Shown here in pieces: positions 47,218-59,899 of a DNA stretch of 64,000 nt. The number at the start of each line of letters is the position of its first letter. Within the stretch, counting starts at the first letter, position 1. A model generated the notes under the pieces. That model ran no database searches. It worked only from the letters and a program-made list of their open reading frames with translations, and had not been told where the DNA came from. Position numbers and translations under genes: made by a program. Source of the DNA: Neoarius graeffei (Eukaryota > Chordata > Actinopteri > Siluriformes > Ariidae). The stretch lies in the NCBI RefSeq assembly GCF_027579695.1, contig NC_083575.1:34487382-34551381 (forward strand), read 5' to 3'.

Positions 47218-50200
47218 ATGAATGAGGCAGAAGGACTGCGATTCAGGAAGCTCAATCGAGCTCAGATATTAACAGATGAAGCTCATGAACCCCAAAACAA
47301 GAGCACGAGGTGAGCAGGTTACTAGCTCTGCTATTACAGTCATTTGTTTTTCTTTGTCTTAAGGTGGCTCTAATACCCCAAAGGTGATTAGAATTATTTG
47401 TGTTTACATGTACAACTTGGACACATACACTGATCAGCCATAACATTATGACATTACAGTGGCACCTCTCAAGGGGTGGGATAGATTAGGCAGCAAGACA
47501 ACAGTCAGTTCTCAAAGTTGATGTGTTGAAAGCAGTAAAAATGGGCAAGTGTAAGGATCTGAGTGACTTGCCAAATTGTGATGGCTAGATGACTGGGTCT
47601 GAGCGTCTCCAAATTACAGTGGTGCTTGAAAGTTTGTGAACCCTTTAGAATTTTCGATAGTTCTGCATAAATATCACTGAAAACATCATCAGATTTTCAC
47701 AGAAGTCCTAAAAGTAGATAAAGAGAACCCAGTTAAACAAATGAGACAAAAATATTATACTTGGTCATTTATTTATTGAGGAAAAATGATCCAATATTAC
47801 ATATCTGTGAGTGGCAAAAGTATGTGAACCTCTAGGATTAGCAGTTAATTTGAAGGTGAAATTAGAATCAGGTGTTTTCAATCAATGGGATGACAATCAG
47901 GTGTGAGTGGGCACCCTGTTTTATTTAAAGAACAGGGATCTATCAAAGTCTGATCTTCACAACACACATTTGTGGAAGTGTATCATGGCATGAACAAAGG
48001 AGATTTCTGAGGACCTCAGAAAAAGCATTGTTGATGATCATCAGGCTGGAAAAGGTTACAAAACCATCTCTAAAGAGTTTGGACTCCACCAATCCACAGT
48101 CAGACAGATTGTGTACAAATGGAGGAAATTCAAGACCATTGTTACCCTCCCCAGGAGTGGTCGACCAACAAAGATCACTCCAAGAGCAAGGTGTGTAATA
48201 GTCAGTGAGGTCACAAAGGACCCCAGGGTAACTTCTAAGCAACTGAAGGCCTCTCTCACATTGGCTAATGTTAATGTTCATGAGTCCACCATCAGGAGAA
48301 CACTGAACAACAATGGTGTGCATGACAGGGTTGCAAGGAGAAAGCCACTGCTCTCCAAAAAGAACATTGCTGCTCATCTGCAGTTTGCTAAAGATCACGT
48401 GGACAAGCCAGAAGGCTGTTGGAAATATGTTTTGTGGATGGATGAGACCAAAATAGAACTTTTTGGTTTAAATGAGAAGCATTATGTTTGGAGAAAGGAA
48501 AACACTGCATTCCAGCATAAGAACCTTATCCCATCTGTGAAACATGGTGGTGGTAGTATCATGGTTTGGGCCTGTTTTGCTGCATCTGGGCCAGGACAGC
48601 TTGCCATCATTGATGGAACAATGAATTCTGAATTATACCAGCGAATTCTAAAGGAAAATGTCAGGACATCTGTCCATGAACTGAATCTCAAGAGAAGGTG
48701 GGTCATGCAGCAAGACAACGACCCTAAGCACACAAGTCGTTCTACCAAAGAATGGGTAAAGAAGAATAAAGTTAATGTTTTGGAATGGCCAAGTCAAAGT
48801 CCTGACCTTAATCCAATCGAAATGTTGTGGAAGGACCTGAAGCAAGCAGTTCATGTGAGGAAACCCACCAACATCCCAGAGTTGAAGCTGTTCTGTACGG
48901 AGGAATGGGCTAAAATTCCTCCAAGCCAGTGTGCAGGACTGATCAACAGTTATCGCAAATGTTTAGTTGCAGTTATTGCTGCACAAGGGGGTCACACCAG
49001 ATACTGAAAGCAAAGGTTCACATACTTTTGCCACTCACAGATATTTAATATTGGATCATTTTCCTCAATAAATAAATGACCAAGTATAATATTTTTGTCT
49101 CATTTGTTTAACTGGGTTCTCTTTATCTACTTTTAGGACTTGTGTGAAAATCTGATGATGTTTTAGGTCATATTTATGCAGAAATATAGAAAATTCTAAA
49201 GGGTTCACAAACTTTCAAGCACCACTGTAGACTTGGACAACCTTTATTGTCATTCATTATGCAACAAGTGTAATGAATGACAATAAAGGTTGTCCAAGTC
49301 TAATTTGGAGATGCAGGTGTGCAGTTGGAACAACTGAATGGTTCAAGGTGAAGGTGGGACTCCATCAAGGATCTGCTTTGAGTCCTTTCTTGTTTGCCAT
49401 AGTGATGGATAGCTTGATGGACGAAGTGACACAAGAGTCACCATGGAACATGATGTTTGCGGATGATATTGTGATGTGTGGTGAAAGTAGAAAGGAGGTT
49501 GAGTTGGGTTTGGAGAGACAGAGGTATGCATTGGAACGAAGAGGAATGAAGGTGAGCAGTAGCAAAACAGAATACATGTGCATCAATGAGAATGGGGATG
49601 AGAGTGTAGTGAAGATGCAAGGAGTAGACGTAAAAAAAAGTTGGTGAATTCAAATACCTGGGGTCAACTGTGCAGGAAAATGGGGGCTGCGATGGTGAGG
49701 TGAGAAAGAGAGCACAGGCAGGGTGGAGCAGTTGGAGAAGGATTTCGGGAGTCATTTGTGATAGGAAAGTCCCAGCAAAAGTGAAAGGTAAGATGTATAA
49801 GACAGTAGTGAGACCAGCTGTGATGTATGGATTGGAGACCATACCCTTAACGAAGAGACAGGAGGCAAAGTTGGAGGTGGCGGAGTTGAGGATGTTAAGG
49901 TTTACGATGGGAGTGACGAGGTTGGACAGGATAAGGAACGAGCACATCAGAGGGACAGCACATGTGGAGAGCTTGGGAATGAAGCTAAGAGAGATGAGAC
50001 TGAGATGGTATGGGCACATCTTGATAAGAGATGCAGAGCATGTTGGAAGGAGAATGTTGAGGATGGAGCTGCCAGGCAAACGGAAACGAGAAAGGCCAAA
50101 GAGGAGATAGATGGATGTGGTGAGAGAGGACATGAAAGTGGCAGGTGTGGCAGAGAAGGATGCGGAAGACAGAGAGCAATGGAGACGAAAGATACGCTGT

Positions 50201-53200
50201 GGCGACCCCTAATCGGGAGCAGCCAGAAGAAGAAGATGATTATGCAACAAGTGTAAATAGAATGAAATTTTATTGCAATTTGGGCGGCACGGTGGTGTAG
50301 TGGTTAGCGTTGTCCTGGGTCCTGGGTTCAAGCCCCGGGGCCGGCAAGGGCCTTTCTGTGCGGAGTTTGCATGTTCTCCCCGTGTCCGCGTGGGTTTCCT
50401 CCGGGTGTTCCGGTTTCCCCCACAGTCCAAAGACATGCAGGTTAGGTTAACTGGTGACTCTAAATTGAGCGTAGGTGTGAATGTGAGTGTGAATGGTTGT
50501 CTGTGTCTATGTGTCAGCCCTGTGATGACCTGGCGACTTGTCCAGGGTGTACCCCACCTTTCGCCCGTAGTCAGCTGGGATAGGCTCCAGCTTGCCTGCG
50601 ACCCTGTAGAAGGATAAAGCGGCTAGAGATGATGAGATGAGATTGCAATTTGGTTCAGCAGTGAATTAAATAAAATTAAATTATGCAGCAGCAAAAATAT
50701 TATAAAGTGATCTGTGGAATTAGGAATGTTCAAGTTATAAATAGAAGTTTGGATTTGGAGTTCAGCAGTCTGGTGACCTGGGGGAAAAAGCTGTTACAGA
50801 ACCTGGTGGTCCTGCACCAAATGCCGTGGAACGTCTTTCCAGAGGCCAGGAGGGAGAACGGTTCATAATGAAGGTGTGAGGGGTCACTGATGATGTTTCT
50901 GGCTCGAGACATGTAGCGCCTTGTTGCAATGTCCTGAATGGAGGGAAGAGAAGTCCCAATGATTTTCTCTGCTGTCCTCACCACTCTCCTCACATTCTTC
51001 CAGTCAGAGGCACTGCAGCCTCCAGACCACACAGAGATGCAGCTGGTTAGAACACTCTCTGTGGTGCTTCTGTAGAATGTAGTGAGGATGGGCAGGGGCA
51101 GGTGGGTTCTCCTCATCCTACGCAGGAAGTGCAGACGCTGCTGTGACTTCTTGACCAGGGATGCAGTGTTCACAGACCAGGTGAAGTTGTCTGTGATGTG
51201 CACCTGTAGGAACTTGGTGCTATTGACCATCTCCACAGCCGTGTTGTTGATGAGAAGTGGAGCGTCGCTGGGTTGGTTTTTCCTGAAGTCAACAATGATC
51301 TCTTTAGTTTTGTCCACGTTCAGGATCAGGTTGTTTTCCCTGCACCAGCCCACCAGCTGCTCCACCACCTCTCTCTATATAAAATAGCACACCTTGTGGT
51401 TTGTTCCTGGTATGCAGTGGTTAGTACTGACCAAAAGTGTTCCAAGGAAGGTGAACCAGCGACAGGGTCATGGGTATCAAAGGCTCATTGATTCGCATGT
51501 GGCACGAAGGCTAGGTCATATGTTCCAATCCCACAGAAGAGTTACTGTAGCACAAACTGCTGAAAAAGTTCATGCTGACTAAAACAGAAGGCTGTCTTTT
51601 GGTAGGTACTAACCACTGCATTACCAGGAACACTCTACAAGATGCGCCATTTTGGAGAGGCTCGTACCCAGGCTTCTCGCCATTACAATTTGGCCCTTGT
51701 CAAAATCGTTCAGATCCTTCCTTACGCTTGCCGATTTTTCCTGCTTCCAGCACATTAACTTTGAGAACTGACTGTTCTCTTGCTGCCTAATATATCCCAA
51801 CCCTTGACAGGTGCCATTGTAATGAGATCATCAATGTGAGTCACTTCACCTCTCAGTAGTCATAATGTTATGGCTGATCAGTGTATAGGTACATGAATTT
51901 GTAGAAAGAGAAGGAATAAAACATTCAGCATCTGCATTTAGTCCCTGTATGTGCTTATTATTGTACAGGTGCATTGCAGTTAAACCCTGCATTTATTTAT
52001 ACACAATATACAACGGTTTCGCATCATACAGCTTCAGAAACAAAGGGGTGTCAAGCTGTTTTGTATGAAACACCCTGTTTTTTTTTTTTTTGCTGCATCT
52101 ACCATGATTAATTCAGTACATAGCACTTACTGCTGAAAATCTTCTTCACATGGTCTTCTATGGGAGATTTTGGAGCAACATGTTAACTCACTCCACCACC
52201 ATCACTATCACACATGCAAATTGAGGAAATATCTCGAGAAGCTCTGCTAAAGGCATGTTGAAGCTGTTCTGGGAGCTCATGATCGCGCCCAAGTCTTTGC
52301 TAGGACATCTGATTGTGTTGTTTTCAATCTAGGTTATATATCGCATTATCTGTTATTATGTATCGTATATATTTCAGCACGTACAGTGGGAAGGTGTTCC
52401 GGGTCACTCTGCTGTCTCTGACTGTGTTCCTGATTCTCCCAATCCTGGTGGTCACTTTTCTCCTGGAGTCCCCCATTCAGCCAGAAGCGTTCAGGTAGTC
52501 TTTCTTTCTCTTTCTTTCTTTATAGATATACTTACATACATACAATCCCGATTCCAAAAAAGTTGGGACAAAGTACAAATTGTAAATAAAAACGGAATGC
52601 AATGATGTGGAAGTTTCAAAATTCCATATTTTATTCAGAATAGAACATAGATGACACAAATGTTTAAACTGAGAAAATGTATAATTTGAAGAGAAAAATT
52701 AGGTGATTTTAAATTTCATGACAACAACACATCTCAAAAAAGTTGGGACAAGGCCATGTTTCCCACTGTGAGACATCCCCTTTTCTCTTTACAACAGTCT
52801 GTAAACGTCTGGGGACTGAGGAGACAAGTTGCTCAAGTTTAGGGATAGGAATGTTAACCCATTCTTGTCTAATGTAGGATTCTAGTTGCTCAACTGTCTT
52901 GGGTCTTTTTTGTCGTATCTTCCGTTTTATGATGCGCCAAATGTTTTCTATGGGTGAAAGATCTGGACTGCAGGCAGGCTAGTTCAGTACCCGGACCCTT
53001 CTTCTACGCAGCCATGATGCTGTAATTGATGCAGTATGTGGTTTGGCATCATCATGTTGGAAAATACAAGGTCTTCCCTGAAAGAGACGTCGTCTGGATG
53101 GGAACATATGTTGCTCTAGAACCTGGATATACCTTTCAGCATTGATGGTGTCTTTCCAGATGTGTAAGCCGCCCATGCCACACGCACTAATGCAACCCCA

Positions 53201-56200
53201 TACCATCAGAGATGCAGGCTTCTGAACTGAGCGCTGATAACAACTTGGGTCGTCCTTCTCCTCTTTAGTCCGAATGACACGGCGTCCCTGATTTCCATAA
53301 AGAACTTCAAATTTTGATTCGTCTGACCGCAGAACAGTTTTCCACTTTGCCACAGTCCATTTTAAATGAGCCTTGGCCCAGAGAAGACGTCTGCGCTTCT
53401 GGATCATGTTTAGATACGGCTTCTTCTTTGAACTATAGAGTTTTAGCTGGCAACGGCGGATGGCACGGTGAATTGTGTTCACAGATAATGTTCTCTGGAA
53501 ATATTCCTGAGCTCATTTTGTGATTTCCAATACAGAAGCATGCCTGTATGTGATGCAGTGCCGTCTAAGGGCCCGAAGATCACGGGCACCCAGTATGGTT
53601 TTCCAGCCTTGACCCTTACGCACAGAGATTCTTCCAGATTCTCTGAATCCTTTGATGATATTATGCACTGTAGATGATGATATGTTCAAACTCTTTGCAA
53701 TTTTACACTGTCGAACTCCTTTCTGATATTGCTCCACTATTTGTCGGCGCAGAATTAGGGGGATTGGTGATCCTCTTCCCATCTTTACTTCTGAGAGCTG
53801 CTGCCACTCCAAGATGCTCTTTTTATACCCAGTCATGTTAATGACCTATTGCCAATTGACCTAATGAGTTGCAATTTGGTCCTCCAGCTATTCCTTTTTT
53901 GTACCTTTTAACTTTTCCAGCCTCTTATTGCCCCTGTCCCAACTTTTTTGAGATGTGTTGCTGTTATGAAATTTCAAATGAGCCAATATTTGGCATGAAA
54001 TTTCAAAATGTCTCACTTTCGACATTTGATATGTTGTCTATGTTCTATTGTGAATACAATATCAGTTTTTGAGATTTGTAAATTATTGCATTCTGTTTTT
54101 ATTTACAATTTGTACTTTGTCCCAACTTTTTTGGAATCGGGGTTGTACATGCATACTGTTCTGTCCACGATTATTAGCACCCCTCTTGCGCTTCTCGTCT
54201 TCAGCTCACCCTACAGGTTTTCAGTGGGTTTCAGCTCAGGGGACTGAGATGGCCACATGGCAGAAACTTGATTCTGTGGTCAGCTAGATCAAATGATGAC
54301 CCAGTTTTAATTTCCTGGCAGAGGCAGCCAGATTTTGATTTAAAATGTCCTGGTATTTCATGGAGTCTATGATGCCATGAACCGTAACAAGGTCTCCAGG
54401 GCCTTTGGAGGAAAAACAGCCCCCAAAAAAACCCATCACAGAACTTCCAGCATATTTGACAGTTGGGATTGGGTTCTTTTCATTATAGCTGTCTTTCTTT
54501 TTACGCCAAACCCACCTTGAGTGTTTCTTGCCAGAAATCTCCATTTTTGTTACATCAGACCAAAGAACACGGTTCCAGTCAAAGTTGTTGTAACCTTTTG
54601 CAAACTCCAGACACTTACATTTGTGGTTAACTGCCAGAAAAGGCTTTTTTTTCTGGAATACCTTCCAAATAATCTATTGGCATGGAGGTGGCGTCTGCTG
54701 GTGGTTTTGGAGACCTGGAAACCCCAAGATTTTATTTTTTCTTGTAATTCACCAACCGTGATCCTTAGGGATATATATATTTTTTTGCCTCTCTTACCCT
54801 CCTCCTCACTGTACATGGGGGCAAAATAAACTCTCTGGTCCTCTTCCAGGCAAGTTTGTAACAGTTCCAGTTGGTGTTCACTTTTTATTATTGTCCCACC
54901 AGTAGAAATAGACATTTTCATTCGAGTAGCTTTTTTATTTTTATGACCATTTCCTGACTTATGAAGGTGAATATGCTTCTCCCTCATTTGGTTTGGGTGT
55001 TCTTTCATCTTCCCCATGTTGATGGATGACTAAGGGAATTTGGCCTCTGTGTCACCTCATATTTGTTCCCCAGTTAATCAGGAAGTCATGGATTGCAGCT
55101 TGAAAGTTCCCACACACTCCAATCAACTCAAAAATGTCCAATTTAAATGGGAAACATGGTTCAGTTATATTTGTGTTCACTATAATTTCCAGGGGTGCCA
55201 ATAATCATGGCAGGCACCGTACATACATGTACATGCAACTTTGGAAAATGGTGGTCACCATTCAATGTGGCCTCTTAGTTTTGTTTTTCCCCCCATAGCT
55301 GTATATACACCAATCATCCATAACATTTTGACAGGTGAAGTGAATTACATTGATTATGTTGTTACAATGGCAACTGTCAAGGGGTGAGATATATTAAGCA
55401 GCAAGAGAACGGTCAGTTCTTGAAGTTGATGTGTTGGAAGCAGGAAAAATGGGCAAGTGTAAGGATCTGAGCGATTTTGACGAGGGCCAAATTATGATGG
55501 CTTGATGACTAGGTCTAAGCACCTCCAAAATGACATATCTTGTGGGGTGTTCCCAGTATGCAGTGGTTAGTACCTACCAAAAGAATCCAAGGACGGTGAA
55601 GAGATGGGACCAGGATGCACTATGGGAAGAAATCAAGCCAGTAGAGGCAGTGTGATGCTCTTGTCAATGTTCTGCCAGGAAACATTGGGTCCTGGCATTC
55701 ATGTGGATGTTAATTTGATACATACTACCTACCTAAATATTGGTGCAGCCCAAATACACCCCTTCATGCTAACAGTTTTCCCTAACGGCAGTGAACTCTT
55801 TCAGCACAATGCCCTGGCACACTGCAGAAATAGTTCAGGAATGGTCTGAGGACCACGACAAAGATGTTAACTTGGACTCCGAATTCCCCAGATCTCAATT
55901 CGAACGAGCATCTGTGGGATGTACTGGACAAACAAGTCCAGTCCATGGAGGCCCCATCTCACAACTTGCACACCTTCAGAGGTCTTGTAGAGACCATTCC
56001 TCAATAGGTCAGAACTGTTTTGGCATCACAAGGGGGATCTACACAATATTAGGCAGGTTGTTTTAATGTTGTTTGTATATTTTTGGCTTTGTGTTGTTTT
56101 GGAGGAAGCATGTACTGTCCTTCCTGGACAATACTTGTCAAATGGTAGGCAATTGGTAAGAGTGGGAGATTATTGTCAAGTGAACAAATTGAGGATCACT

Positions 56201-57881
56201 TGGGTTAAAAATAAAGAATGGAAATCGTTAAATTGTGCTCTACTTGTAGCAGCTCATTTATCCTGCTGTCATTTGGTTCTGTTATATGCTCCAACATGTA
56301 GGATTTGACATGATCAGTCTTGTTCAGAAATGTTACATAAGAAGGAACTTATTTTTCCTTGATTTTTGCATGGGCCTTTCCAGGTGTTTAGCAAATGGGT
56401 GTGGAGCTTTTTCATTTTCAAAAGCCTGAGTCAGTTGTTTAATGTTGTCATTAGTGCGCAGACATATGACAGATATTTCAGGACAATTTCATACTACTTC
56501 CTCCATTTAATTCTCGACCGTTGGGAAAGTTGTCTGATGGGGTTTCAATGTGACCACTGTATACTGTATGTAAATGAGTTCTTTTTTTTTTTTCTGTGAT
56601 AGTGACGAGCTCCCTGCATTCACTGCCTCGTGTTGCTTTTTCTTTTCTGAGTGAACTCCCAAAGCACTGCTGCATATTTAAATACCCTTGGCACTAAGAT
56701 CAAACTGATCTGCAAACATGTCTCATATGTATTCATTTCTCAGTTCTGTGTCATGGCTTAATGATTGATCTTATTCCTGCTCCTGTTGGACACTGCAGTA
56801 TGCCTCCACTCATGTTATTGCGTGTGCTGGGAACTGGTTTTCCCAAGAACCCAAGCCTTAACTAATGTTCTCATTTTTATGCACTTTAAGTTTTGTTTTT
56901 TGTTTTTCTGTAGTCTCAGTGAACCACCGCTCATGACTGGTTGCTTTGAACCCAACCTAAAGTTGAGACAGGCAGAAAGACTGTTTGAGGACCAGCTCAT
57001 TGGGCCTGAATCCATCGCAAATATTGGAGGTCAGTACCGGTATATGCAGCCAGTGTGATCTCTGTCATTCATTATCTTTTACCCATTCTGTTCTTGTGTA
57101 AGACACAGTGCTACATTAGGAGTGTCAGTCAAGTGGGGTAAAGGTCGCATGCTTTTAATGTCTGTTTTGTTAATCTGTAATGTCTCATATCTGTGCCAGT
57201 CTGTTTTGGTCTGTATATTTACTGTCTCTATTTGGTCACATCACATCCTTATGTTCTTTTATTTATATAATATAATATAATATAATATAATATATGTGGG
57301 CGGCGGCGGCACGGTGGTGTAGTGGTTAGCACTGTCGCCTCACAGCAAGAAGGTCCGGGTTCGAGCCCCGTGGCCGGCGAGGGCCTTTCTGTGTGGAGTT
57401 TGCATGTTCTCCCCGTGTCCGCGTGGGTTTCCTCCGGGTGCTCCGGTTTCCCCCACAGTCCAAAGACATGCAGGTTAGGTTAACTGGTGACTCTAAATTG
57501 ACCGTAGGTGTGAATGTGAGTGTGAATGGTTGTCTGTGTCTATGTGTCAGCCCTGTGATGACCTGGCGACTTGTCCAGGGTGTACCCCGCCTTTCACCCG
57601 TAGTCAGCTGGGATAGGCTCCAGCTTGCCTGCGACCCTGTAGAACAGGATAAAGCAGCTAGAGATAATGAGATGAGATGAGATAATACAGTATGTATGCG
57701 TGTGTGTGTGCGTGTAATTTGTTTTTTTTTTCCTGAATTTACATTATTTGTGTTTTATCTTTTTATGACAGTTTTTTTTCCCTTGCAGATATTCTATACA
57801 CTGGTACTGCAGATGGAAGGATTGTGAAAATTGATGGGAGGAAAATCAAGGTTGTAGCAACACTGGGCAAACCTCCGTGTG
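47218..57881 (+). CDS. apmap: Adipocyte plasma membrane-associated protein, exons 1-4 (partial)
   Basis: Exons 47218-47309, 52378-52494, 56914-57029 and 57789-57881 have GT-AG borders and matching phases, giving 139 codons. The family has about 415 residues, so two thirds lies beyond the window. Exon 1 starts [14 protein letters not shown], a cytosolic tail. Exon 2 encodes the single type II membrane anchor (about residues 40-60, hydrophobic [16 protein letters not shown]). Exon 3 has the conserved [12 protein letters not shown] and GPESIANIG. Exon 4 opens the strictosidine-synthase/arylesterase-like beta-propeller with [14 protein letters not shown]. The protein is a membrane-bound glycoprotein with reported arylesterase activity. 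Intron 1 (5.07 kb) consists largely of nested transposons. No later exon was found up to 64000, so intron 4 exceeds 6 kb. Confidence 0.93.
47617..49227 (+). mobile_element. Tc1-like transposon, nearly intact, 1611 bp
   Basis: Ends CAGTGGTGCTTGAAAGTTTG with TA on both sides (47615-47616, 49228-49229). The inner TIR parts are conserved and the copy is complete end to end. It inserted at the mariner/L2 junction. Confidence 0.96.
47985..49007 (+). pseudogene. Tc1 transposase, open except for TGA at codon 3
   Basis: 341 codons. ATG at 47985, GCA, TGA (47991-47993), then an unbroken frame to TAC-TGA at 49007. Order: paired-like helix-turn-helix ([35 protein letters not shown]), a GRPTK AT-hook-like box, then the DD34E triad in WMDETK (about residue 150), [10 protein letters not shown] and [10 protein letters not shown]. 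The sister copy at 3925 has the same TGA. Initiation downstream would remove part of the DNA-binding domain. Confidence 0.92.
49274..50238 (+). mobile_element. RTE-clade LINE copy with 18-bp duplication and inverted 5' junction
   Basis: Coding (decayed, one frame change near 49640) from [20 protein letters not shown] to [11 protein letters not shown], including [14 protein letters not shown], and tail GGGAGCAGCCAGAAGAAGAAG. The duplication ATTATGCAACAAGTGTAA is at 49256-49273 and 50239-50256. The first about 41 bp (49274-49314) are not RTE but an inverted copy of the left flank. Confidence 0.93.
50281..50643 (+). mobile_element. V-SINE in the L2 3' region
   Basis: Target duplication ATTGCAATTTGG on both sides. 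The head lacks the first A-box half (TTGTCCTGGGTCCTGGG). Confidence 0.94.
52543..54145 (-). mobile_element. Tc1-like transposon, full length, in apmap intron 2
   Basis: Termini CAATCCCGATTCCAAAAAAG (complement CAACCCCGATTCC... at the other end) with TA flanks. The transposase from about 53836 reads [20 protein letters not shown] and continues in one frame to SPIENIW, with LRSDESKF and [10 protein letters not shown] as the other catalytic blocks. Two in-frame stops (at about 53513 and 52979) are the only interruptions seen. Confidence 0.95.
54150..55222 (-). mobile_element. Tc1-like element, decayed
   Basis: Minus fragments [20 protein letters not shown]-like sequence, then [53 protein letters not shown] and [18 protein letters not shown]. 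The 3' catalytic end (DND, PIE) is missing. Ends are near CACGATTATTAGCACCCCTC and GGGGTGCCAATAATCATGG. Confidence 0.82.
55308..56072 (+). mobile_element. Mariner-type element, internally deleted, sister of 47428-51883
   Basis: Begins CACCAATCATCCATAACATT and encodes decayed [17 protein letters not shown]. It then jumps to catalytic-region remnants (CTATGGGAAGAAATCAAGCC, AACTTGGACTCCGAATTCCC) and ends GGCAGGTTGTTTTAATG. The right terminal repeat is not seen. Confidence 0.8.
57303..57682 (+). mobile_element. V-SINE in apmap intron 3
   Basis: Full length. The tail is extended as repeated GAGAT, preceded on the left by a (TATAA)n tract at 57268-57294. Confidence 0.96.
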
Positions 57882-58439
57882 GTAAGCGAAAAGGACAAAC
57901 TGTTTCCTCACTGGCTGTGTTGCAACATTTTACAATGGTGTCAGTGTTCGTCAATAGAGCTGAGGATTTTAAAGGACAATTTACAACTGATACAGCACGG
58001 AGAAATGCTTTGTCATTCTCGATCATAGATTTCTCACTCAGCACAAGCATGTCTAGGACCGGGTTATTGGGTTGAAGCCCCGGATAGTTTTTCTATAACC
58101 CTGAACCTGTCCTGCTGGTTGTAGGTTGCATTCCCTTTTGAATGGTGTTGTAACGTTATTATCGCATACTTTCAACGAGGTTGACCATTTGGATGTTGAA
58201 ATCTGATCCTCTGCAATTGACTGCCCCCCCCCACCACCACCACTATTCCCCTTACCTCAGCCTGTTCAAATGTCTTGTTTTGATTCTAACCAAATGCACA
58301 CGTTCACACCGACTACATTGCCTGATTGCTCCAGGTTTTTCAAATACTTATTAGGACACAAGAGGTAAAACTTTTGTTGACATTATAGTTACCCTGGTTA
58401 ACAATGTTGTAGTTATTCCATAAACTGTGAGATCACATT

Positions 58440-58570
58440 ACATTACTTGACAGGCATTTAGCAGACGTGCTTATCCAGAGCAGTTGAGGGTTATATGCCT
58501 TGCTCAAGGGCATTTCAGCCATTCCTTTTGGTCTCAAAGCTGCTTCGCTAACCATTAGGCCATGGCTTCC
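58440..58570 (+). repeat. Dispersed SINE-like fragment
   Basis: ACTTGACAGGCATTTAGCAG, then CTTATCCAGAGCAGTTGAGG and GCCTTGCTCAAGGGCATTTC, a common fish repeat type that I cannot assign to a named family. It ends GCTAACCATTAGGCCATGG. Confidence 0.55.
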
Positions 58571-58590
58571 TACTGTGGCCTAATCACACA

Positions 58591-59399
58591 GGGTTTCCCG
58601 CAGAAAATCAGTTAGTCAAGGTGGTGACCAGGGGGGAGGGGGCGTTGCCTGGGGGGCAGTGGTGGCGGCGACAGTCGAGTCGGGGGGGTGTCCTGTTTGG
58701 GCGACATTGGCGAGAAATCTGGATCACAGGGCCAACAACTTCTTTAAGGGCAACAGCCTTGTTTTATTTAATGAACTCTTTATAAATAAACAAAACAGTT
58801 AAAGTGCAATAACAATAACAAGATAACAACATACAATCACACAACATGTGCAAGTATTCTAGTGTGATACAACTTCACATAGTTGTCTGTAAACTCTGAA
58901 GGGGCACTGTTGAGTTTTGTTTGTGATTTGGGTGGAGGTAGGTGTTTACAGGATCATAAGGGAAACAACATCTTATTTACTCTTTATAAATAAAGCAGTA
59001 ACTAAGCGCAAGGTACGGCATACAATTGCACAACAAATGCATGGGCAAGCAGTTGATAGGACACTCTAAATATGTTTAGTTTAGATGAATAATTATCTTA
59101 CCTCCACATGTCCTTCCCACGACGACGACAGGTTGTATGATATCCAGTTGCTGGATAATTAGCCTCTTCCTGTTAAAAAAAATAATGTTGGCGTAGCAAC
59201 AGGTGATAGATGGCGCAGTAACATATTTAACCAGCAGATGCCGCTATTCTGCCTCATCGTGATGCGGCCGTATTTTAATTGTCTATGTATGCGTGGATGC
59301 GGCAGATTTTTTTTTTTTCCCGGGGGACCGTAGTCAAGGTGGGGGGCAGTTGTTGTTAGGGCGGCTGCCTTGACTATAAAGCGCTGCGGGAAACCCTGT
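58591..59399. mobile_element. hAT-type non-autonomous element with CAGGGTTTCCCGCAG ends
   Basis: Inverted termini CAGGGTTTCCCGCAG and CAGGGTTTCCCGCAGCG. The sub-terminal GTCAAGGTGG is also inverted. No transposase ORF. The 8-bp duplication is not clear. Confidence 0.88.
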
Positions 59400-59589
59400 C
59401 ACATCATAATTTGCTATCAGGTGGATTAGCCTACAGCCCGATAGCTATGTTAGCTGGCGAATGTTGGAGCCAACTTTTCTGCTCAGTAAAAGCCAATAAT
59501 TTGTATTTAAAAAGCATACTATATGTTTCCTACGACATTTCTTGTTTTGTGTGTTTACTTAAATTCTGGCTTATTTAGGCTAGCTAGAT

Positions 59590-59882
59590 CAGTGTTTCTC
59601 AACCTTTTTTCAGTCACGGCACGCTTCAGAAGTATGCAAATTCTCAAGACACCCCCAGATAAAATATACGCAGTCACGCTGACCCCGGCAGTGACGTTGT
59701 GACATGGGAAAGGGGGCCGTGAGACAACTTTTGATGATGCATGAGGCGGCGATGATCTGCATTAGTGCAACTATCATTTTTTGAAATTTTAATTAATTTT
59801 ATTTATTTCAATGTTAGAATATATATATTTTTTGACGGCACACCTAACAAAGCCAGACGGCACCCTGGTTGAGAAAGGCTGA
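59590..59882 (+). mobile_element. hAT-like MITE, sister of 14403-14657
   Basis: Ends AGTGTTTCTCAACCTTTTTT and GGCACCCTGGTTGAGAAAGG. Confidence 0.82.
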
Positions 59883-59899
59883 GCTAGAGAACGACGGAC

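Larger units (their letters stand above)
49228..51383 (-). mobile_element. L2-type LINE, 3' half, hosting RTE and SINE copies
   Basis: The minus strand at 50730-51368 encodes the RT C-terminal region: [59 protein letters not shown] and [20 protein letters not shown]. The 3' end (complement of GACTTGGACAACCTTTATTG) carries the L2-like TGACAATAAAG. It lies between the two mariner halves. Confidence 0.87.
47428..51883. mobile_element. Tc1/mariner element in apmap intron 1, split by L2 and others
   Basis: Termini CACTGATCAGCCATAACATT (inverted at 51883) are flanked by TA. Left piece 47428-47614 (AAAATGGGCAAGTGTAAGGA, GATGGCTAGATGACTGGGTC) and right piece 51384-51883 (TATGCAGTGGTTAGTACTGA, GGCACGAAGGCTAGGTC) carry decayed transposase helix-turn-helix sequence. 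Most of the catalytic domain is gone. A sister copy is at 55308-56072. Confidence 0.85.
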
